Of a stretch of DNA of 64,000 nt, positions 43,124 through 53,355 are shown piece by piece. Both the position numbers and the translations under genes were made by a program. The notes under the pieces were generated by a model that worked only from the letters and a program-made list of their open reading frames with translations, was not told the DNA's origin and did no database searches. Position 1 is the stretch's first letter. The number at the start of each line of letters is the position of its first letter. Source of the DNA: Cohnella hashimotonis (GTDB taxonomy: Bacteria > Bacillota > Bacilli > Paenibacillales > Paenibacillaceae); NCBI RefSeq assembly GCF_030014955.1, contig NZ_JAGRPV010000001.1:992001-1056000 (forward strand). Reading direction: 5' to 3'.

Positions 43124-45730
43124 ATGGCGACGAAAGAAAAAGCGCAAGCCGAATTTATGTCCGCGCAAGACGAAGTGAATCTGCTCGCGGAGCGAGCCAA
43201 CAGGGCGCTCGAAGCGTACATGCGGCTGAATCAGGAGCAGGTCGACCGGATCGTGCAGGCGATGGCTTTGGCCGGACTTGATCAGCATATGCCGCTCGCG
43301 AAGATCGCGGTCGAGGAGACCGGCAGAGGCGTCTATGAAGACAAGATCACGAAGAACATTTTCGCGACGGAATACATTTATCACAGCATCAAGGCGGAGA
43401 AGACGGTAGGCGTGATCGAGGAGAATGTCTACGAAAACTACCGCATGGTCGCCGAGCCGGTCGGTGTGATCGCCGGCATCACGCCGGTGACGAACCCCAC
43501 CTCGACGACGATGTTCAAGTCGCTGATCGCCGCCAAGACGCGCAATCCGATCGTCTTCGCTTTTCATCCGTCGGCGCAGAAGTCGAGCTCGGCCGCGGCG
43601 AGAACGCTGCTCGAAGCGGCACTGGCCGCCGGAGCGCCCGAGCATTGCATTCAGTGGATCGAGCACCCTTCCGTTGAAGCGACGGGGCTGTTGATTAATC
43701 ACAAGGACATCGCGCTCGTGCTGGCCACCGGCGGTTCCGCGATGGTGAAGGCGGCCTACAGCACCGGCAAGCCGGCGTTAGGCGTAGGTCCGGGCAACGT
43801 CCCTTGCTTCATTGAACGCACGGCGGATCTCGAGCAGGCTGTGACCGACCTGATCCTGTCCAAGACGTTCGACAACGGCATGATTTGCGCATCAGAGCAA
43901 GCGGTCATCCTCGACGAGCCAATCTACGACCAGGCGAAGGCGCTCATGGCGCGCCAAGGCTGCTATTTCCTCAATAAAGAAGAAATCGAGGCCGTATCGC
44001 GGCTCGTCATCAATCCTGAGAAATGCGCGGTCAACGCAGTCATCGTCGGACAACCGGCCGTGAAGATCGCGGAGATGGCCGGCATTCAGGTGCCGCCGGC
44101 GACGAAGGTGCTCGTGGCAGAGCTGGCCGGCGTAGGCGAAAAGTTTCCTTTGTCCGCCGAGAAACTGAGCCCGGTGCTCGCGTGTTACAAAGTAAAAACG
44201 GCCGAGCAGGGCATCGATCGCGCCGCGCAGGTCATCGCCTTCGGCGGCATGGGCCACTCGTCGGTCATTCATTCGAACGACCAAGCCGTCATCACGGCGT
44301 TCTCGGCCCGACTGCAGACAGGGCGCATTATCGTCAACGCGCCTTCGACCCACGGGGCGATCGGCGACATTTACAACACGAACCTGCCTTCGCTCACGCT
44401 CGGCTGTGGCTCGTACGGCCACAACTCGACGACCTCGAACGTCACCGCCGTCAACCTGATCAACGTCAAGCGGGTGGCGTACCGTACGGTCAACATGCAG
44501 TGGTTCAAGGTGCCGCCGAAAATCTACTTCGAGAAGGGCGCCACGCAGTATCTCGAGAAGATGCCGGATATCAGCCGCGTCATGATCGTGACCGACGAAG
44601 CGATGGTGAAGCTCGGGTATGTGGAGAAGGTTGCTTACTACCTGCGCAAGCGCAAGGACCCGGTATCCGTCGAGATCTTCAGCGACGTCGAGCCAGATCC
44701 GTCGGTCGACACGGTCGAGCGCGGCACGCGCATGATGGCTCAGTTCAAGCCGGACTGCATCATCGCCCTCGGCGGCGGCTCGCCGATGGACGCGGCGAAG
44801 GCCATGTGGCTGTTCTACGAATATCCGGACACCAGCTTCGATTCGCTCAAGCAGAAGTTCATGGATATCCGCAAGCGGATCTACAAATATCCGCGCCTCG
44901 GCAAAAACGCCAAGTTCGTCGCGATCCCGACGACATCGGGTACCGGCTCGGAGGTGACGTCGTTCGCGGTCATCACCGACAAGAACAAAGGCAATACGAA
45001 GTATCCGCTCGCAGACTATGAGCTCACGCCGGACGTCGCCATCGTAGACCCGGATTACGTCTACAGCCTGCCGAAGACGGCGGTCGCCGATACCGGCATG
45101 GACGTGCTGACGCATGCGATCGAGGCCTACGTCTCGGTCATGGCCAACGACTTTACGGACGGTCTCGCGCTTAAGGCGATCCAACTGGTGTTCGACAACT
45201 TGGAAGCTTCGTATCACAAGGCCGATCCGGTCGCCCGGGAAAAGATGCACAATGCGTCCACGATTGCCGGCATGGCCTTCGCAAACGCGTTTCTGGGCAT
45301 TAACCACAGCCTCGCGCACAAATGGGGCGGACAGTATCACACGGCGCACGGCCGCACCAACGCGATCCTGCTGCCGCACGTCATCCGGTACAACGCGCAG
45401 CAGCCGACGAAGTTCGCTTCGTTCCCGAAATACAGCCACTTCGTCGCCGACAAGCGCTATGCCGACATCGCCAGGCTGCTCGGTCTGCAGGCCCGCACGA
45501 CGGAAGAGGGCGTCACGAGCTTGATTAACGCCATTCGCCAGCTGAACCTGTCGCTGCAGATTCCGGAATCGTTCCAGGCGCTCGGCTTTGACGCCGCCGA
45601 CTTCGAGTCGCGGGTAGACCAGCTTGCCGACCGCGCGTTCGAGGACCAATGCACGACCGCAAACCCGCGCATGCCGCTCGTCACCGAGCTCGCGGACGTG
45701 TACAGAAACGCGTTTTACGGCAAGTTCTAA
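43124..45730 (+). CDS. adhE: Bifunctional aldehyde-alcohol dehydrogenase
   Basis: 868 residues, the usual length. The N-terminal CoA-acylating aldehyde dehydrogenase (to about 440) has catalytic C255 in [13 protein letters not shown]. The C-terminal iron-dependent alcohol dehydrogenase has the [13 protein letters not shown] nucleotide-binding and [22 protein letters not shown] iron-binding motifs. It turns acetyl-CoA into ethanol and reoxidises two NADH in fermentation. GAGGCCACGAGG precedes the ATG. It lies downstream of Fnr-controlled genes and is followed by pflB, which supplies its acetyl-CoA. Confidence 0.98.
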   Translation: MATKEKAQAEFMSAQDEVNLLAERANRALEAYMRLNQEQVDRIVQAMALAGLDQHMPLAKIAVEETGRGVYEDKITKNIFATEYIYHSIKAEKTVGVIEENVYENYRMVAEPVGVIAGITPVTNPTSTTMFKSLIAAKTRNPIVFAFHPSAQKSSSAAARTLLEAALAAGAPEHCIQWIEHPSVEATGLLINHKDIALVLATGGSAMVKAAYSTGKPALGVGPGNVPCFIERTADLEQAVTDLILSKTFDNGMICASEQAVILDEPIYDQAKALMARQGCYFLNKEEIEAVSRLVINPEKCAVNAVIVGQPAVKIAEMAGIQVPPATKVLVAELAGVGEKFPLSAEKLSPVLACYKVKTAEQGIDRAAQVIAFGGMGHSSVIHSNDQAVITAFSARLQTGRIIVNAPSTHGAIGDIYNTNLPSLTLGCGSYGHNSTTSNVTAVNLINVKRVAYRTVNMQWFKVPPKIYFEKGATQYLEKMPDISRVMIVTDEAMVKLGYVEKVAYYLRKRKDPVSVEIFSDVEPDPSVDTVERGTRMMAQFKPDCIIALGGGSPMDAAKAMWLFYEYPDTSFDSLKQKFMDIRKRIYKYPRLGKNAKFVAIPTTSGTGSEVTSFAVITDKNKGNTKYPLADYELTPDVAIVDPDYVYSLPKTAVADTGMDVLTHAIEAYVSVMANDFTDGLALKAIQLVFDNLEASYHKADPVAREKMHNASTIAGMAFANAFLGINHSLAHKWGGQYHTAHGRTNAILLPHVIRYNAQQPTKFASFPKYSHFVADKRYADIARLLGLQARTTEEGVTSLINAIRQLNLSLQIPESFQALGFDAADFESRVDQLADRAFEDQCTTANPRMPLVTELADVYRNAFYGKF

Positions 45731-45761
45731 TTGGGATTTCGATCAAGGGAGGGTAACGATC

Positions 45762-48032
45762 ATGAGCATCCTGAACAAAACGATAGGCGAATCCGCCGCC
45801 AGGCTGGACGGCTGGCGCGGATTCAAGGGAGGCGTTTGGCAGACGTCGGTGGACGTGAACGACTTTCTCGGCCTGAATCTGACGTCTTACACGGGCGCCG
45901 CAGGATTTTTGGCCGAACCGACGGAGGCCACCAGACAGCTGTGGGTACAGGTGCTCGCGTTGATGAAGCGGGAGCGGGAAAACGGGGGCGTGCTTGACGT
46001 CGACACCGACACGGTGTCGACGATCACCTCCCACCGCGCCGGCTATATAGACGAAGCGCTCGAGAAGATCGTCGGCCTGCAGACGGATGCGCCGCTGAAG
46101 CGTTCGATCCAGCCGTTCGGGGGCATCCGAATGGCGCAGGACGCCTGCGAAGCTTACGGCTACAAGCTGCCGGACGAGATGGTCCGCACCTTCACCGACA
46201 TCCGCAAGACGCATAACCAGGGCGTGTTCGATGCCTACACCGCCGAGATGCGCCTCGCCCGCAAAGCGGCCATCATCACCGGCCTTCCGGACGCTTACGG
46301 CCGCGGCCGGATCATCGGCGACTACCGCAGGGCTGCGCTGTACGGCGTCGATCGGCTGATCGCGGCGAAGGAGGCCGACCTGACGGCGCTGGAAAAAGAC
46401 GTCATGGGCGAAGATTTGATCCGACTGCGCGAAGAGGTGTCGGAGCAGATCCGGGCGCTTGGCGAACTGAAGGCGATGGCCGCGTCCTACGAGTACGACA
46501 TCTCGGGCCCGGCGACGAACGCGCGCGAAGCGGTGCAGTGGCTTTACTTCGCCTACCTGGCCGCCATCAAAGAGCAGAACGGCGCAGCCATGAGCCTCGG
46601 GCGCGTATCCAGCTTCCTCGACGTTTATATCGAGCGCGACCTGAAGGAAGGCACGCTGAACGAAGAACAGGCGCAAGAGCTGATCGACCATCTGGTCATG
46701 AAGCTGCGGCTGGTCAAGTTCCTGCGCACGCCGGATTATAACGAGCTGTTCAGCGGCGACCCGACGTGGGTAACCGAATCGATCGGCGGCATGGGCAAGG
46801 ACGGCAAGACCCGCGTCACCAAAAACTCGTTCCGATTCCTTCACACGCTGTACAATCTCGGACCCGCTCCCGAGCCCAACCTCACGGTGCTTTGGTCGAC
46901 GGAGCTGCCCGAGGGCTTCAAGGACTACTGCGCTAAAGTATCCGTCGATACGAGCTCGATCCAGTACGAGAACGACGACCTCATGCGTCCAATCTACGGC
47001 GACGACTACGGCATCGCCTGCTGCGTCTCCGCGATGCGGATCGGCAAGCAGATGCAGTTCTTCGGCGCCCGCGCCAACCTCGCCAAAGCTTTGCTGTACG
47101 CGATCAACGGCGGCAAGGACGAGAAGCTGGGCGTGCAGGTCGGTCCGGAACTTGCGCCGCTTACCGGCGAATATCTCGACTACGACCAGGTTATGGCGCG
47201 GTACGACGAGGTGCTGGAGTGGCTGTCGAAGCTATACATCAACACGCTGAACGTCATTCACTACATGCATGACAAGTACAGCTACGAACGCATCGAGATG
47301 GCGCTGCACGACACGGAGATCCTGCGAACGATGGCGACCGGCATCGCCGGCCTTTCGGTCGTCGCCGACTCGCTGTCCGCGATCAAGTACGCGAAGGTCA
47401 AGCCGATTCGCAACGAGAAGGGTTTGGCCGTCGACTTCGAGATCGAAGGCGAATATCCGCAGTTCGGCAACAACGACTCGCGCGTCGACGATATGGCGGT
47501 CGACCTGACGGATGCCTTTATGTCGAAGCTGCGCAAACACCAGACCTACCGCGGCTCGATGCCGACGCTGTCGTTGCTGACGATCACGTCGAACGTCGTC
47601 TACGGCAAGAAAACCGGCAGCACGCCGGACGGCCGCAAGGCCGGCGAGCCGTTCGCGCCGGGAGCGAACCCGATGCACGGCCGCGACCGCAAGGGCGCGC
47701 TCGCCTCGCTCAGCTCGGTCGCCAAGCTGCCGTATTACAACTGTCTCGACGGCATCTCGAACACGTTCTCGATCGTGCCGAAGGCGCTCGGCCGCGAAGA
47801 GGAGACGCGCGTCGGCAATCTCGTGTCGCTGCTCGACGGCTACGCCGACAAGGGCGGTCACCATCTCAACATCAACGTGTTCAACCGGGAGCAACTGCTC
47901 GACGCGATGGAGCATCCGGAGCAGTACCCGCAACTGACGATCCGCGTGTCGGGCTATGCGGTCAACTTCATTAAGCTTACGCGCGAGCAGCAACTCGATG
48001 TCATTAATCGCACGTTCCACGGCACGATCTGA
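45762..48032 (+). CDS. pflB: Formate C-acetyltransferase (pyruvate formate-lyase)
   Basis: 756 residues from the ATG at 45762, preceded by AAGGGAGGG. The radical enzyme marks are present: the adjacent catalytic pair C420-C421 in [13 protein letters not shown] and the glycyl radical site G731 in [13 protein letters not shown]. It splits pyruvate and CoA into acetyl-CoA and formate without oxygen. The 31-nt gap to adhE indicates one operon. It needs PflA, encoded next, to make the glycyl radical. Confidence 0.98.
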   Translation: MSILNKTIGESAARLDGWRGFKGGVWQTSVDVNDFLGLNLTSYTGAAGFLAEPTEATRQLWVQVLALMKRERENGGVLDVDTDTVSTITSHRAGYIDEALEKIVGLQTDAPLKRSIQPFGGIRMAQDACEAYGYKLPDEMVRTFTDIRKTHNQGVFDAYTAEMRLARKAAIITGLPDAYGRGRIIGDYRRAALYGVDRLIAAKEADLTALEKDVMGEDLIRLREEVSEQIRALGELKAMAASYEYDISGPATNAREAVQWLYFAYLAAIKEQNGAAMSLGRVSSFLDVYIERDLKEGTLNEEQAQELIDHLVMKLRLVKFLRTPDYNELFSGDPTWVTESIGGMGKDGKTRVTKNSFRFLHTLYNLGPAPEPNLTVLWSTELPEGFKDYCAKVSVDTSSIQYENDDLMRPIYGDDYGIACCVSAMRIGKQMQFFGARANLAKALLYAINGGKDEKLGVQVGPELAPLTGEYLDYDQVMARYDEVLEWLSKLYINTLNVIHYMHDKYSYERIEMALHDTEILRTMATGIAGLSVVADSLSAIKYAKVKPIRNEKGLAVDFEIEGEYPQFGNNDSRVDDMAVDLTDAFMSKLRKHQTYRGSMPTLSLLTITSNVVYGKKTGSTPDGRKAGEPFAPGANPMHGRDRKGALASLSSVAKLPYYNCLDGISNTFSIVPKALGREEETRVGNLVSLLDGYADKGGHHLNINVFNREQLLDAMEHPEQYPQLTIRVSGYAVNFIKLTREQQLDVINRTFHGTI

Positions 48033-48180
48033 CAGCGGCCGAAGCCCGGTCGCCCGCGGATGCGGAGGCCGGGCGAGGAAGCGGGAAATCGGCTAAGCAG
48101 CACAGACAGACGATGGTCGAGAGCGGGGCGGACGCACCGGCCGTTGATCAGGATTCGAATCTTCAGAGGGGGACTTGACG

Positions 48181-48924
48181 ATGCATCACGCCGGAAGAAT
48201 ACATTCTCTGGAGACATTCGGGACGGTCGACGGTCCGGGTATCCGCTTCGTGCTCTTCATGCAAGGCTGCGCGCTCCAATGCGCGTACTGCCACAATCCG
48301 GACTCTTGGGATACCAAAGGCGGACAGCTGCGTTCGGTCGACGAGATCTTGGCCGAGATCGAGCCGTACGTACCGTTTTACAAAAGATCGGGCGGCGGCA
48401 TCACCGTCACGGGCGGAGAGCCGACGCTGCAGGCGCCTTTCGTCGCCGAGCTGTTCGAAAAGTGCAAGGAACGATGGGGGTTGCATACGGCGCTCGATTC
48501 GTCGGGCTTCTGCGATCCGTACCACGCGAAGCGGCTGCTCGACGCGACTGATCTCGTGCTGCTCGATCTGAAAATGATCGACCGCGCCGGACACGAGCAT
48601 CTGACTTTGCAGCCTAACGATCGCATTCTCGCCTTCGCCAGGCATCTGTCGGACGCCGGCGCCAAGATGTGGATCCGCCGAGTTCTCGTGCCGGGCTGGA
48701 CCGACGGCCTGTCGGAGCTGCTGGCGCTTGGAGAATTCATCGGCGAGCTGAACGGCGTTGAGAAGGTAGAAGTGCTGCCCTACCACCGGATGGGCGTGTA
48801 CAAATGGGAGCAGCTCGGCAGAGCCTACAGGCTTGAGGGCGTGTCCGAACCGTCGCCGGATGAGGTGGAGCGGGCTTACCGGTTGATCGAGCAAGGCAAG
48901 CGGGCGGCTAAGGCCGCCAGGTAA
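48181..48924 (+). CDS. pflA: Pyruvate formate-lyase-activating enzyme
   Basis: 247 residues from the ATG at 48181; AGAGGGGG lies 8 nt upstream, while a TTG at 48175 is a weaker choice. The radical-SAM cluster C30-x3-C34-x2-C37 (GCALQCAYCHNPD) is intact, with the activase motif ETFGTVDGPGIRFVLFMQGC and GGGITVTGGEPT. It abstracts hydrogen from G731 of PflB by way of S-adenosylmethionine. It ends the adhE-pflB-pflA run and is followed by a hairpin. Confidence 0.97.
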   Translation: MHHAGRIHSLETFGTVDGPGIRFVLFMQGCALQCAYCHNPDSWDTKGGQLRSVDEILAEIEPYVPFYKRSGGGITVTGGEPTLQAPFVAELFEKCKERWGLHTALDSSGFCDPYHAKRLLDATDLVLLDLKMIDRAGHEHLTLQPNDRILAFARHLSDAGAKMWIRRVLVPGWTDGLSELLALGEFIGELNGVEKVEVLPYHRMGVYKWEQLGRAYRLEGVSEPSPDEVERAYRLIEQGKRAAKAAR

Positions 48925-48933
48925 TAGCGGACG

Positions 48934-48978
48934 GACGCTTCTCCCCGGCGATAATCGGCGGGGAAGCGTCTTCGTTCG
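48934..48978 (+). terminator. Terminator after pflA
   Basis: Arms GACGCTTC-T-CCCCG and CGGGGAAGCGTC around a loop of about 11 nt, followed by a weak TTCGTTCGT tail. Confidence 0.65.
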
Positions 48979-49066
48979 TACCGCCGACGAAAAGTCGGCT
49001 TGACGGCGAGCATCGATTCGTATCCGGCCGCTCCTGTCGCTACCAATTGAAAGGAGAGGATGATAG

Positions 49067-49690
49067 ATGTCCGCGGCATCCGTTACCGGCGCGATTCTAG
49101 CAGGCGGCCCGAAGGCGCTTTTGGGCGGAACGCTGAAAGCGCTTCTGCCATTGCAAGGAGAGGCAGCGATCGTCAGACAAGTGCGGGAAATGCGCAAGCT
49201 ATGCAAGGAAATCATCGTCGTCACCGATACGCCGAAGCCTTTTTTCGACGTGTTGGATTCGTCCGTACGTATTATCACGGATTATTACCCGGGGCGAGGA
49301 CCGCTCGGCGGCATGCATTCGGCGCTTCGTCTCGCGCGGAATCCGCTGGTATGGATCGCCGGCTCGGACATGCCGTTTCTTTCGGCGGAGGAAGCGCGCC
49401 GGCTAATGACGGGCTTATCGGATGGGGTTCAAGCGGTAATTCCCATCGTGAACGAGCGGCCGGTCCCGCTGCACGGGCTTTACGACAGCCGCTGCTCGGA
49501 GACGGTCGCCATGCTGCTGAACGCGGGCGGCGATAGCATGGAGGGCCTGCTTGGGCGGATACAGTGGCTGGGGGTGCCAACGGAGAGCGGGACGGACCAA
49601 AACGGGCCCGGATTTTCGTTCGAGATCCATAGCGAAGCGGACTACGAGCGCGCCCAAAGCCTGCTGCACATGGCTCGTTCCACCGGCTGA
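49067..49690 (+). CDS. mobA: Molybdenum cofactor guanylyltransferase (MobA-like)
   Basis: 207 residues, a GT-A nucleotidyltransferase fold. Motifs: GAILAGGPKALLGGTLKALL at the start, GPLGGMHSAL, WIAGSDMPFLS (metal-binding Asp), and VPLHGLYDSRCSETV. The family loop is usually LAGGxSxRMGxxK; here Arg-Met is replaced by Leu-Leu while the Lys is kept. It would attach GMP to molybdopterin for nitrate- or formate-type enzymes. AAAGGAGAGG precedes the ATG. The neighbouring anaerobic genes fit this role, but a related sugar-nucleotide transferase cannot be excluded. Confidence 0.78.
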   Translation: MSAASVTGAILAGGPKALLGGTLKALLPLQGEAAIVRQVREMRKLCKEIIVVTDTPKPFFDVLDSSVRIITDYYPGRGPLGGMHSALRLARNPLVWIAGSDMPFLSAEEARRLMTGLSDGVQAVIPIVNERPVPLHGLYDSRCSETVAMLLNAGGDSMEGLLGRIQWLGVPTESGTDQNGPGFSFEIHSEADYERAQSLLHMARSTG

Positions 49691-49821
49691 CCCGGTCTCG
49701 TTTTCCACTGGCAGTCGCTATTTCGAACCGAATCAAACCGACGTGCGATCCTCATTGCAGGATTATGTCGTTTTGTGTTGAAATAGCTTAAGTACAGTCC
49801 GACTCCGGGGGAAAGTCATTC

Positions 49822-52137
49822 ATGCATGCAACTGAACCGATCCATACATCCGCCAGAAAAGCAGCGCTGGGCGTTTGGGCGCTGCTTCTTGTCATTTTTA
49901 TTATTCTCTCCGTTCCGATCGCTTGGAGCACGTCTCTATACGAGGACAGAATCGTGCGGAAAGCCGACCAGGACGCGGCCGCAGCGCTTGCCGCCCAAGC
50001 CAATTCGCTAAGGCTCGCAGTGGAGCGGAGGCTGCTGCTGTCGGAAAGTCTCAAGGCGTTCGCGGACACGGAGCTCATGAACGGCAAGGAGATCGACAGT
50101 GCGCGCTTTAACGAATTCGCGTCTCATTTCGTGCCTAGAATTCCGGACGTTCGCAATATATCCCTTTATCCGGACGGCATCGCGCGCTACGTGTATCCAT
50201 CAGCGGGAAATGAAACGCTGTTCGGGCTTAACCTTTTCGAACACCCGGACCCCGAGGTCCGGGATAACGCGACGCGCACGATGAAGATGGATGGGGTTAC
50301 CCTCATAGGGCCGCGAGAGCTGACGCAGGGCGGCATCGGCCTGTTGACGCGGCAGTCGATCTTCGTGAACGGCCGTTTCTGGGGTTTTGCCTCGATCGTA
50401 CTGGACGTGCCGGCGCTGATTCGGGAGGGCATCCAGACTTCGGATACCGGGGAGCTCGATATCGCGCTGCGGGCCAACGGCCGCCTCCTGCTCGGCGACG
50501 AGAGCCTGTTCGATGGAGAGGGCTTGAGGGAGAGGGTCAAGCTCCCGGAAGGAGAATGGGCGTTCGCCGGGAAGTTGAAAGAGAGCCAACTGCGCGAGAT
50601 CGAGAGCAAGGTGCTCCTGATCCGCGTGATCAGCATGATTTGCGTGGCGCTCATCCTGTATTTGCTGTACGTGCAGTTGACCGGCAAAGCCAACCTCGAC
50701 GTAAAGGTTCGCGAGCGAACGAGCGAGCTTCAGCGGGCGAACGAGACAATCGAAGCCTCCAACGAGGAACTGATCGCGATCGAAGAGGAACTACGCGAAC
50801 AGAATCGGATGCTCGAGAGCAAGGAGCAGGAGCTGCGCTACCTGGCTTATCACGATGCGGTGACCGGCGCGTACAATCGAACGTACTTCAACCAGCATCT
50901 CGAGGAACAACGGGCGGCCGCCGAGCGCAGGGGACGCAAGCTAGCGCTGCTGTACTTGGATCTCGACCAGTTTAAGCTGGTGAACGATACGCTCGGCCAT
51001 ACTTTCGGAGATATTCTGCTGAAGGATGCCGCGATGCGTCTTCAGGGCATTCAAAACGAGGGATACCCGGGGGTGGCGTTTTACAGGATAGGCGGAGACG
51101 AGTTCACGATCATTCTCCCGCACATCGAGGATTCGGAAGCCGGTACGCAGCTCGCGGCGCAAGTGATCGAGCTGTTCCGTCAGCCCTTCTATCTCAAGGG
51201 AGCCGAGTATTACTTGACCGCGAGCATTGGCATCGCGCTGTATCCCGATCACGGGGCCGATGCGCCGACGCTGATCAAGCACGCCGACAAAGCGATGTAC
51301 GCGGCCAAGGAGGCCGGGAAAAACCGCTATAAATGCTACGACGGAACGGACCAGGCAGGAGCTAGCGAGCTGATGGAGCTGCGGAGCTATCTGCGCAAGG
51401 CGCTGTCGCGGGGCGAGCTGGAGCTGTATTATCAGCCGCAGATCCAAGCGGGTAGCGCGCAGCTGGTCGGCATGGAGGCGCTTCTGCGCTGGAATCACCC
51501 TAAGCTTGGACCGGTATCGCCGCAGCAGTTCATACCGCTTGCCGAGGAGACGGGGCTCATCGTCGAGATCGGAGAGTGGGTGCTTCGTGTCGCCTGCGCG
51601 CAGAACAAAGCGTGGCAGGAGGCGGGTTTTCCCGAGCTGCGCATAGCGGTCAACCTGTCCGCCCGACAGTTCGCTTCCGGTGACGTGGCGGCGTCCGTCC
51701 GCGGCGCATTGGAAGCGTCGGGGCTCGAGCCGCGGTACCTGGAGCTCGAGATCACCGAGAACATGGCCATGAAAAACGAAAATCTCCCGACGCTCGAGCT
51801 GCTGCGGGATATGGGCATCACGCTGTCCATCGACGACTTCGGTACCCAGCATTCCTCGCTCGGCTATCTGAAGTCGCTGCCGATCAGCCGGATCAAGATC
51901 GATCGTTCCTTTGTCAGCGGCATCGGCAAAGACGAGCGGGACGAGGCGATCATCCATGCGATGATGCTCGTCGCCCGCCGCCTGAAGTTGTCAGTCGTGG
52001 CCGAGGGCGTCGAGACGGAGGCGCAATACCGCTTCCTCGCCGAGCATGAGTGCGACGATATCCAGGGCTTCCTGTTCTATCGCCCGCAGCCGGCGGAACT
52101 GATTCGGAAGGTACTGCTGCAGCATTGGAAATCGTAG
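49822..52137 (+). CDS. CHASE-GGDEF-EAL cyclic-di-GMP turnover protein
   Basis: 771 residues. Membrane segments near 14-34 and 269-286 enclose an extracellular CHASE-type sensor (LSESLKAFADTELMNGKEI, LTRQSIFVNGRFWGFASIV). A coiled coil (about 290-335) leads to a GGDEF domain (340-505) with intact RIGGDEF. The EAL domain (520-765) keeps EALLRW, ELEITEN, SIDDFGT, KIDRSFV and AEGVE. Both synthesis and breakdown of c-di-GMP look possible. GGGGGAAAG precedes the ATG. It is a single gene. Confidence 0.94.
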   Translation: MHATEPIHTSARKAALGVWALLLVIFIILSVPIAWSTSLYEDRIVRKADQDAAAALAAQANSLRLAVERRLLLSESLKAFADTELMNGKEIDSARFNEFASHFVPRIPDVRNISLYPDGIARYVYPSAGNETLFGLNLFEHPDPEVRDNATRTMKMDGVTLIGPRELTQGGIGLLTRQSIFVNGRFWGFASIVLDVPALIREGIQTSDTGELDIALRANGRLLLGDESLFDGEGLRERVKLPEGEWAFAGKLKESQLREIESKVLLIRVISMICVALILYLLYVQLTGKANLDVKVRERTSELQRANETIEASNEELIAIEEELREQNRMLESKEQELRYLAYHDAVTGAYNRTYFNQHLEEQRAAAERRGRKLALLYLDLDQFKLVNDTLGHTFGDILLKDAAMRLQGIQNEGYPGVAFYRIGGDEFTIILPHIEDSEAGTQLAAQVIELFRQPFYLKGAEYYLTASIGIALYPDHGADAPTLIKHADKAMYAAKEAGKNRYKCYDGTDQAGASELMELRSYLRKALSRGELELYYQPQIQAGSAQLVGMEALLRWNHPKLGPVSPQQFIPLAEETGLIVEIGEWVLRVACAQNKAWQEAGFPELRIAVNLSARQFASGDVAASVRGALEASGLEPRYLELEITENMAMKNENLPTLELLRDMGITLSIDDFGTQHSSLGYLKSLPISRIKIDRSFVSGIGKDERDEAIIHAMMLVARRLKLSVVAEGVETEAQYRFLAEHECDDIQGFLFYRPQPAELIRKVLLQHWKS

Positions 52138-52187
52138 CAGAAGCGTCGATCCGCGAAAAAAGGCTTACAACGAATTCGTTGCCCATC

Positions 52188-52229
52188 AAAAATCCCCTCG
52201 CGCATTTGATAGCGCCAGAGGATTTTTTT
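52188..52229. terminator. Bidirectional terminator
   Basis: An imperfect stem built from AAATCCCCTCGCGC and GCGCCAGAGGATTT is flanked by A-run and T-run. It lies between the convergent GGDEF-EAL gene and the ArsR gene. Confidence 0.8.
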
Positions 52230-52240
52230 CGTAGGCTCGG

Positions 52241-52573
52241 TTATGCGTCTTCGTCTTGCTCCTCCACCAGATGCTTCAGCATCGCCAGCTTGTTGTCCCA
52301 GAACTGCTCGAAGTAACCGAGCCAATCTTTGAGCTCCGCGAGCGGCTCGGGGCGGAAAGCGTAACGCGTCTCGCGCCCGGCTCGCCGCTCGGTGACGAGC
52401 CCTGCTTCCCGCAGGACGCGCAAATGCTTGGAGACGGCGGTCCGGCTCATGTCGAACTGTCCGCTGAGCGCCGACAATGGCTGCTCGCCCTGCGTCAGAA
52501 GGCGCAGCAGGCGCCGTCGGCTCGGGTCCGCGATCGCCTGGTAGACGTCGTGCTGCGGCAGCGCTTGTCCCAT
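52241..52573 (-). CDS. ArsR-family repressor
   Basis: 110 residues from the ATG at 52573, whose first base is shared with the stop of the SRPBCC gene, so translation is coupled. The winged helix is clear (AIADPSRRRLLRLL, PLSALSGQFDMSRTAVSKHL, RVLREAGLVTERRAGRETRY). Metal-binding cysteines are absent, as in the SdpR-like ArsR group found with SRPBCC partners. It probably represses its own operon through the two dyads at 53024-53070. Confidence 0.92.
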   Translation of the reverse strand: MGQALPQHDVYQAIADPSRRRLLRLLTQGEQPLSALSGQFDMSRTAVSKHLRVLREAGLVTERRAGRETRYAFRPEPLAELKDWLGYFEQFWDNKLAMLKHLVEEQDEDA

Positions 52574-52998
52574 TAGGCCTCGACCAGCCGCTGCAGCTTG
52601 GCGACGATGCCGTCCCAGCCGCCTGCCATATGTTCGCGAATGATGCCGTGCGGTTGACCGAACTCGGTCAGCGTGTCCTCGTCCCAACCGGCGTGCGTGA
52701 GCGTGAACGCGGTGCGCGCGTCCGGCAGCTCCTTCAGCTCGAACGACAGCGTCCAGTCCTTGCCCCAGTTCATAGAGAATCGCTCGGGCGGATCGAATAC
52801 GGTCACTTTGCACGGCGACATGCCGAACTGTCCTGCATTGAGCGTAAATTCATGGCCGACGACCGGCTCGAAGTCGTTCGGCGGCATAAACCAGGCGGAG
52901 ATGCCTTCGGCCGTGGATACCATTTTCCAAACCTTCTCAATAGGCGCGTTCAGCTCCAGGGTTCGTACGATATCGGGGAGTTTGCGGGAGTTGCTCAT
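52573..52998 (-). CDS. SRPBCC/AHSA1-family protein
   Basis: 141 residues from the ATG at 52998, with AGAGGAGG upstream. The family pattern is present: IVRTLELNAPIEKVWKMVST, GISAWFMPPNDFEP, FTLTHAGWDEDTLTEFGQPH, HMAGGWDGIVAKLQRLV. Such proteins have a ligand cavity; the natural ligand is generally unknown. It is co-transcribed with the ArsR repressor. Confidence 0.9.
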   Translation of the reverse strand: MSNSRKLPDIVRTLELNAPIEKVWKMVSTAEGISAWFMPPNDFEPVVGHEFTLNAGQFGMSPCKVTVFDPPERFSMNWGKDWTLSFELKELPDARTAFTLTHAGWDEDTLTEFGQPHGIIREHMAGGWDGIVAKLQRLVEA

Positions 52999-53023
52999 GT
53001 AATAAACCTCCTCTGGAATAAAG

Positions 53024-53077
53024 GAAACCATTTGGTTTCGCATGACTATCATACGAAACCAAATGGTTTCATGTCAA
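53024..53077 (-). promoter_or_regulatory. Promoter with two ArsR-type operators
   Basis: On the minus strand: -35 TTGACA (53077-53072), 18 nt, -10 TATGAT (53053-53048). The dyad GAAACCATTTGGTTTC fills the -35/-10 spacer (53055-53070), and a second copy as its reverse complement overlaps the start region (53024-53039). The centres are 31 bp apart, three helical turns, which suits cooperative repression. Confidence 0.85.
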
Positions 53078-53116
53078 TTGGAAGTTGTGCCTGCTTGAAC
53101 GGAACGGCGTTTTTCC

Positions 53117-53284
53117 GTTTTAACAGTATCCCCTTTAAACAGGAAAGCGAATGCGGTAACGTCCGCATTCGCCTATTATTGGTTGGCAGCTCCCGCCGCT
53201 GTAAGTGCAAGATCAGCGCGATCCTACCGCATTCGGCATGTGGTCCTGCCCTGTCTTCCTGACCCAAAGGGATATTGTTAAAAC
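53117..53284. mobile_element. MITE-like unit related to the IS-like unit at 40.3 kb
   Basis: Left end GTTTTAACAGTATCCCCTT (53117-53135) and right end AAAGGGATATTGTTAAAAC (53266-53284) are inverted copies of the 40295/41514 ends with one or two changes each. About 130 bp of non-coding DNA lies between them, including an internal GAATGCGG-n-CCGCATTC stem. Beyond the ends, the flanking TTTTTCC motif is also shared with the 40295 copy. No target duplication is evident. Confidence 0.6.
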
Positions 53285-53355
53285 GCGCGGAAGAAGCCTC
53301 GTTCGGATTGATCGCGTCCATCCGGCGGAAAAGCGCGTGCTGTAGGCGGCAGTGA

